From Vibrio tarriae (GTDB lineage: Bacteria; Pseudomonadota; Gammaproteobacteria; Enterobacterales; Vibrionaceae), in the NCBI RefSeq assembly GCF_002216685.1, contig NZ_CP022353.1, positions 2,356,001-2,420,000 of the forward strand: a DNA stretch of 64,000 bases, in the 5' to 3' direction. The notes below the pieces were generated by a model. That model was given only the letters and a program-made list of their open reading frames with translations, was not told where the DNA came from and did not search any database. How positions within the stretch are numbered: the first letter of the stretch is position 1; each line of letters opens with the position of its first letter. The translations under genes and the position numbers were made by a program. Positions 59,559 through 64,000 of this stretch are shown here, piece after piece.

Positions 59559-60435
59559 TGGCTTCTTCCTCTAATAGCGCCTGCGGATCGGCCTGCATCA
59601 CTTTTTGTAAGCGATCTTCGTTTGGCCAGATCAGTAGCAAATAACGCAAGCGATCAAATTCCACCACAGGATCCGCCTTGATCGAGGCAAACTCACGACG
59701 GGTATCTTTATCGACTTGTGACACAATCGCCACTGGGTAGCCTTCAGGGTAAACCCCACCCAAGCCAGAGGTGACTAGCATATCGCCGACTTCAATATCG
59801 GTACTGGTCGGTATATGTTCCAGTTGGATTTGATCGGTTTGTCCATTGCCTGAGGCGATCACTCGAATATCATTGCGAATGTTCTGTACCGGAATCGCGG
59901 TATTAGGGTCAATCAGGAGCAAGACTCGGCTATTGTGTGCTGCCACAAAGGTGACTTGTCCAACAATGCCTTTTTCATTGATGATCGGCTGACCTTCGTA
60001 CACTCCATCTACGCGGCCTTTATCGATCACAACTTGGTGACGATAGGGCGACGTATCGACCGCCATCACTTCGGTCACCACCTTTTTCTCATCACGCAAA
60101 AAGGAGGAACCGAGCAACTTACGCAGCCGTTGGTTTTCTTCTTTGTACTGCTCAAGCAGTAACAGATTACTTTTCAGGGTCAGGACTTCACGTTTTAGCA
60201 GTTGGTTATTTTCCCGTAACTGCTGATGAGAGCTGATGCTGTCATAAAAATCGTCAAACAGTACGCGCGGTAGATCCGCTGCGTACTGAATAGGCGCAAC
60301 CAGACTATTGAGCAGAAAGCGTACATGTGAGAATGCACCTAAACGACTATCAGCCAGCATAAGGCTGGCTGATAACATAACCGCAAGAAATAGCCGTAGC
60401 TGCAGAGAAGGTCCTCGACCAAAGATAGGTTTCAT
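59545..60435 (-). CDS. mreC: Rod shape-determining protein MreC
   Basis: A 296-residue bitopic protein linking cytoplasmic MreB to periplasmic wall synthases. One membrane helix near residues 13-30 (LRLFLAVMLSASLMLADS), a coiled coil near 60-110 (HQQLRENNQLLKREVLTLKS) and a beta-rich domain (VDGVYEGQPIINEKGIVGQV, TSGLGGVYPEGYPV). It starts 56 bases after mreB and overlaps mreD by 14 bases. Confidence 0.96.
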   Translation of the reverse strand: MKPIFGRGPSLQLRLFLAVMLSASLMLADSRLGAFSHVRFLLNSLVAPIQYAADLPRVLFDDFYDSISSHQQLRENNQLLKREVLTLKSNLLLLEQYKEENQRLRKLLGSSFLRDEKKVVTEVMAVDTSPYRHQVVIDKGRVDGVYEGQPIINEKGIVGQVTFVAAHNSRVLLLIDPNTAIPVQNIRNDIRVIASGNGQTDQIQLEHIPTSTDIEVGDMLVTSGLGGVYPEGYPVAIVSQVDKDTRREFASIKADPVVEFDRLRYLLLIWPNEDRLQKVMQADPQALLEEEANAQQ

Positions 60436-60491
60436 CCAATAACCATCCTAACTCTGAGCAAAGTGCCATGCATAAGGCACAACACTACGGT

Positions 60492-61601
<1,110 letters not shown>

Positions 61602-61702
61602 TCACAGCAAGGCGTTGATCCATAAACATGGACTGAAACACGCAATTTCTAACAGTTCTCTAACGGAATGAGAGAAATCTGGATCGATTGCAGCTTCAGC
61701 AC

Positions 61703-64000
61703 CTAATTCGATTCACGCCACCAGATCACCCGATCACTACCGCGATACAAGCCAAATTGCGCTCGACCTTGGGTAGTTTGATCAAAATTATTGTCGTCAT
61801 CTTTGTCTTCGGCGAGCCACATCAAATTGTGCGCATTGAGATCCAACACTGAATCAATCACACCACGAGCGCCCGCTCCCGGCGCGCTAAAGCGGATAGC
61901 GCGCTTACCTGAGCCTAGATTAGCGGCTGAATGCTCAGCCAAGACTTGGGGAGGAACAGCAACGCCAGTGGTCAACACTGTATAACCATTGTTATTAGGA
62001 TCAGATTGCAAGGTAAAACCAGTGATCGCAGGCAGTGCGGTACAACTGTCCTCAATCGTACGAACAAAACCATTGTTGGTGAAATGCTCGACGTACATGG
62101 GTTGCTCTAAGGCTTGAGTTTCTGGTCCATACACATCTTGAATAACCAATTTGCCCCAATATAGTGGCATGGCTCCATCAATGTGTGAAAACGTATATCC
62201 CGAACAAAGAGGTGAGGCATTGGGTTGATAACAAACCCCATCCTGATCCGTTAAATCAGAGGCACTTAAGGTTAAGTTAAACGCTGCATTAAACACCGAT
62301 TTAGGTTGTAACGGTTTTTGATACCACACCCTTTCACCATTTAAGACAATGCCACTGTTGTTGGATGCCTGTCTGCTGATGGGCGAAGTCTGCAGATTAT
62401 CGAAACCAAGATTCACACCGTTTGCGCTATCACTGTAAGTGCGACCATCCCATTGATTGTTATAACGCCACCAAGGATCGATGAGATAGTTTTGCGTATC
62501 CGCATTATTGGCGGATTTCGGCTGTAAATATAGCCCTGGACTATTGGTATAGCCGAATGGCTGACCAAGATAACTAAAGGCATTGCCCGTTTTACATGCC
62601 GCATCTAAGGTGACATTACTCATCGGAGACACCTCGAAGTAAGCGGGAATAAAACGCCCGATGGGGCCTGTTGATACAACAGCAATCGGTAGATTCGCGC
62701 TCGCTAAGTCAAGGCCAAGATAATGGGTGGGAGCGATCAAAGAGAAATCAAACACCCCGACTTCACTTACTTTTTGTTCAACGGGCGTTGTACCCCCAAG
62801 TAGATGAGTGTATTCATTTACGCCTAACACACCTGCCTGCCCTGCCGATGGCTGCACCAAAGTATGTTGTAGCGCGATATTTTGTTGCTGGTAGTTATAA
62901 GCCGTTAAATTGTTTGTGAAATCATTATCTTCAATGGGCGCAGCAACAACGGCTCGAATATTCAGATCAAAGTTTTCATCGGCTCTCGCAAAAACATTAC
63001 AACTCATATCCGCTGCAGCGCATTTGCCATCACTGTTATAAAAACTTTTTGCACTCAAAACCAATGCCTTAGGGACACGAATAAAACTAGCTTGCCCTTC
63101 GAGAAGCAGATCTTGCTCATCACCACTACCAGTAAAGCGTGCATTGAGAGCAAGACTCCCTGCCTCACGATACGCCACACTGAAATTCGCCTCACCACTT
63201 TGGTTAAAGCTTAAATTGAGTGCTGTTGCACTGTTAGCAGTTTGGCCAATAACCGTTCCATTCAAAGATACACTATAAGCCGCAAAACCCGTGTCACTTG
63301 GGGTTGGCGTTAAATATCCACTCCAAAAGGAGACCGACTTTTGGACATTCTGAAAACTCGGCAAACACTGTTGTGAGGCATTATCTTTGCGCACCGCTTT
63401 AATGGTGCCCGTCACCGTCTGGTTAGCATAAGCATTGGGCACATCGACAATAAAGCCACTGTCGGAGAAATCGATATAACAGTTATTTTTTGAAAATGAA
63501 CCCGCAGCTCCAGTGCGGCTGCACAAATTCTCGTTATAAGCTTCAGCCGTAGGGCTAGAGCCAGAAATATCGACAGTCACTCGCCCCGCTGTATTACGGC
63601 GCAATTGCTTAATCGCCATACCATTTATCAAAGAGGCGTTATACCCCCCAATCCATCCACCGGTTGCATTAGGTGTAGAAGCCGGAACTAAGTTAGCACT
63701 TACAGGATCAGTAAATAAAGAAGTACAGTTCGCATCTGCACAAGCTTGAAGGGTTACTTCACTCGGCGCACACGTTAGCCCAGAACTCGGTAAAATTAGC
63801 CGGAAATGATTTATTTGTTTTCCAACGGGTCTTGAATTCAGTGCACAGACTTGAAAGTTATCTATTTCATGGAAGTTAGTGTACGAACCCGTTGAACCAG
63901 TAATCGACATGATCAATTCATCAGGTACTGATTCTTGCCCCCGAAAACTCATCACATTCAGAGGCCCAATCAGATTAACCCAAGCTCCACTACCCACTTT
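61703..64000 (-). CDS. mshQ: MSHA pilus biogenesis protein MshQ, C-terminal part (5' end outside window)
   Basis: The frame is open through the window edge, so about 765 C-terminal residues are visible and the start is missing. The sequence is a secreted, beta-rich, Ser/Thr/Asn-rich protein with many scattered cysteine pairs (LTCAPSEVTLQACADANC, GVCYQPNASPLCSGY, KCAAADMSC) and matches the DUF6701-type region of MshQ. Its position beside mreB at the end of the MSHA locus supports this. MshQ is an accessory protein of the mannose-sensitive haemagglutinin type IV pilus; its exact role is not established. Confidence 0.9.
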   Translation of the reverse strand, partial: KVGSGAWVNLIGPLNVMSFRGQESVPDELIMSITGSTGSYTNFHEIDNFQVCALNSRPVGKQINHFRLILPSSGLTCAPSEVTLQACADANCTSLFTDPVSANLVPASTPNATGGWIGGYNASLINGMAIKQLRRNTAGRVTVDISGSSPTAEAYNENLCSRTGAAGSFSKNNCYIDFSDSGFIVDVPNAYANQTVTGTIKAVRKDNASQQCLPSFQNVQKSVSFWSGYLTPTPSDTGFAAYSVSLNGTVIGQTANSATALNLSFNQSGEANFSVAYREAGSLALNARFTGSGDEQDLLLEGQASFIRVPKALVLSAKSFYNSDGKCAAADMSCNVFARADENFDLNIRAVVAAPIEDNDFTNNLTAYNYQQQNIALQHTLVQPSAGQAGVLGVNEYTHLLGGTTPVEQKVSEVGVFDFSLIAPTHYLGLDLASANLPIAVVSTGPIGRFIPAYFEVSPMSNVTLDAACKTGNAFSYLGQPFGYTNSPGLYLQPKSANNADTQNYLIDPWWRYNNQWDGRTYSDSANGVNLGFDNLQTSPISRQASNNSGIVLNGERVWYQKPLQPKSVFNAAFNLTLSASDLTDQDGVCYQPNASPLCSGYTFSHIDGAMPLYWGKLVIQDVYGPETQALEQPMYVEHFTNNGFVRTIEDSCTALPAITGFTLQSDPNNNGYTVLTTGVAVPPQVLAEHSAANLGSGKRAIRFSAPGAGARGVIDSVLDLNAHNLMWLAEDKDDDNNFDQTTQGRAQFGLYRGSDRVIWWRESN

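Noticed and set aside
61703..64000. Candidate phage tail or adhesin unrelated to pili
   Set aside because: The position next to mreB at the end of the MSHA locus and the cysteine-paired MshQ-type sequence explain it.

Overview
The window is a contiguous piece of a Vibrio chromosome and almost certainly Vibrio cholerae chromosome 1. Three things point there: the gene order metK-sprT-dns-rsmE-gshB-yqgE-ruvX at one end and rng-maf-mreDCB-mshQ at the other; the MSHA-pilus gene mshQ next to mreB; and a heptamer tandem repeat beside obgE whose unit is a rotation of GACCCTA, the repeat of the VC0437 typing locus. Nearly all genes are conserved gammaproteobacterial core genes. I see no prophage, integron, IS element, CRISPR array or defence island.

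Layout. (1) 1-5.1 kb, plus strand: metK (3' part), sprT, the secreted nuclease dns, then the run rsmE-gshB-yqgE-ruvX. (2) 5.1-9.6 kb, minus strand: tyrS (frame broken), an orphan LuxR-type regulator, and the pilus motor ATPases pilT-pilU. (3) 9.6-14.4 kb, plus strand: yggS-proC-yggT-yggU, a DUF4426 gene, rdgB-hemW. (4) 14.4-19 kb: glsA and trmB (minus), mutY-yggX and mltC (plus). (5) 19.1-22.3 kb: two tRNA arrays (Phe/Thr/Asn, nine genes), each with its own promoter and terminator, on either side of a chemoreceptor gene. (6) 22.4-32.2 kb: djlA (minus), divergent lptD-surA-pdxA-rsmA-apaG-apaH, then minus-strand yjjP-yjjB-folA. (7) 32.2-38.8 kb: rplU-rpmA-obgE (minus, obgE frame broken), ispB, an arginine/ornithine-type antiporter, mdh and divergent argR. 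(8) 39.5-44.4 kb: a TAXI-type TRAP transporter (binding protein plus fused permease), a universal stress protein and a DUF2061 membrane protein. (9) 44.4-50.5 kb: a short GH2-like protein, rraB, arginine deiminase arcA, and the hybrid-cluster pair hcp-hcr. (10) 50.8-64 kb, minus strand: nit-tldD; the envelope and cell-shape run mreB-mreC-mreD-maf-rng-yhdP; and the 3' part of mshQ.

Functional themes: translation and rRNA/tRNA maturation (rsmE, rsmA, trmB, rplU, rpmA, obgE, tRNAs), redox and Fe-S protection (gshB, yggX, hcp-hcr), envelope assembly and shape (lptD, surA, yhdP, mreBCD, mltC), type IV pilus retraction (pilTU) and pilus assembly (mshQ), and arginine metabolism (argR, arcA, antiporter). 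Several diverged ERIC-type imperfect palindromes lie in intergenic gaps, and one supplies the last codons and stop of folA.

The most unusual observations are: two +1 frameshifts, both in 7-base homopolymers (tyrS and obgE), which together look more like sequencing error than biology; the heptamer repeat; the duplicated tRNA arrays with compensated tRNA variants; and the non-canonical nucleotide-binding motif of the universal stress protein beside the TRAP transporter. I found no convincing undescribed system.
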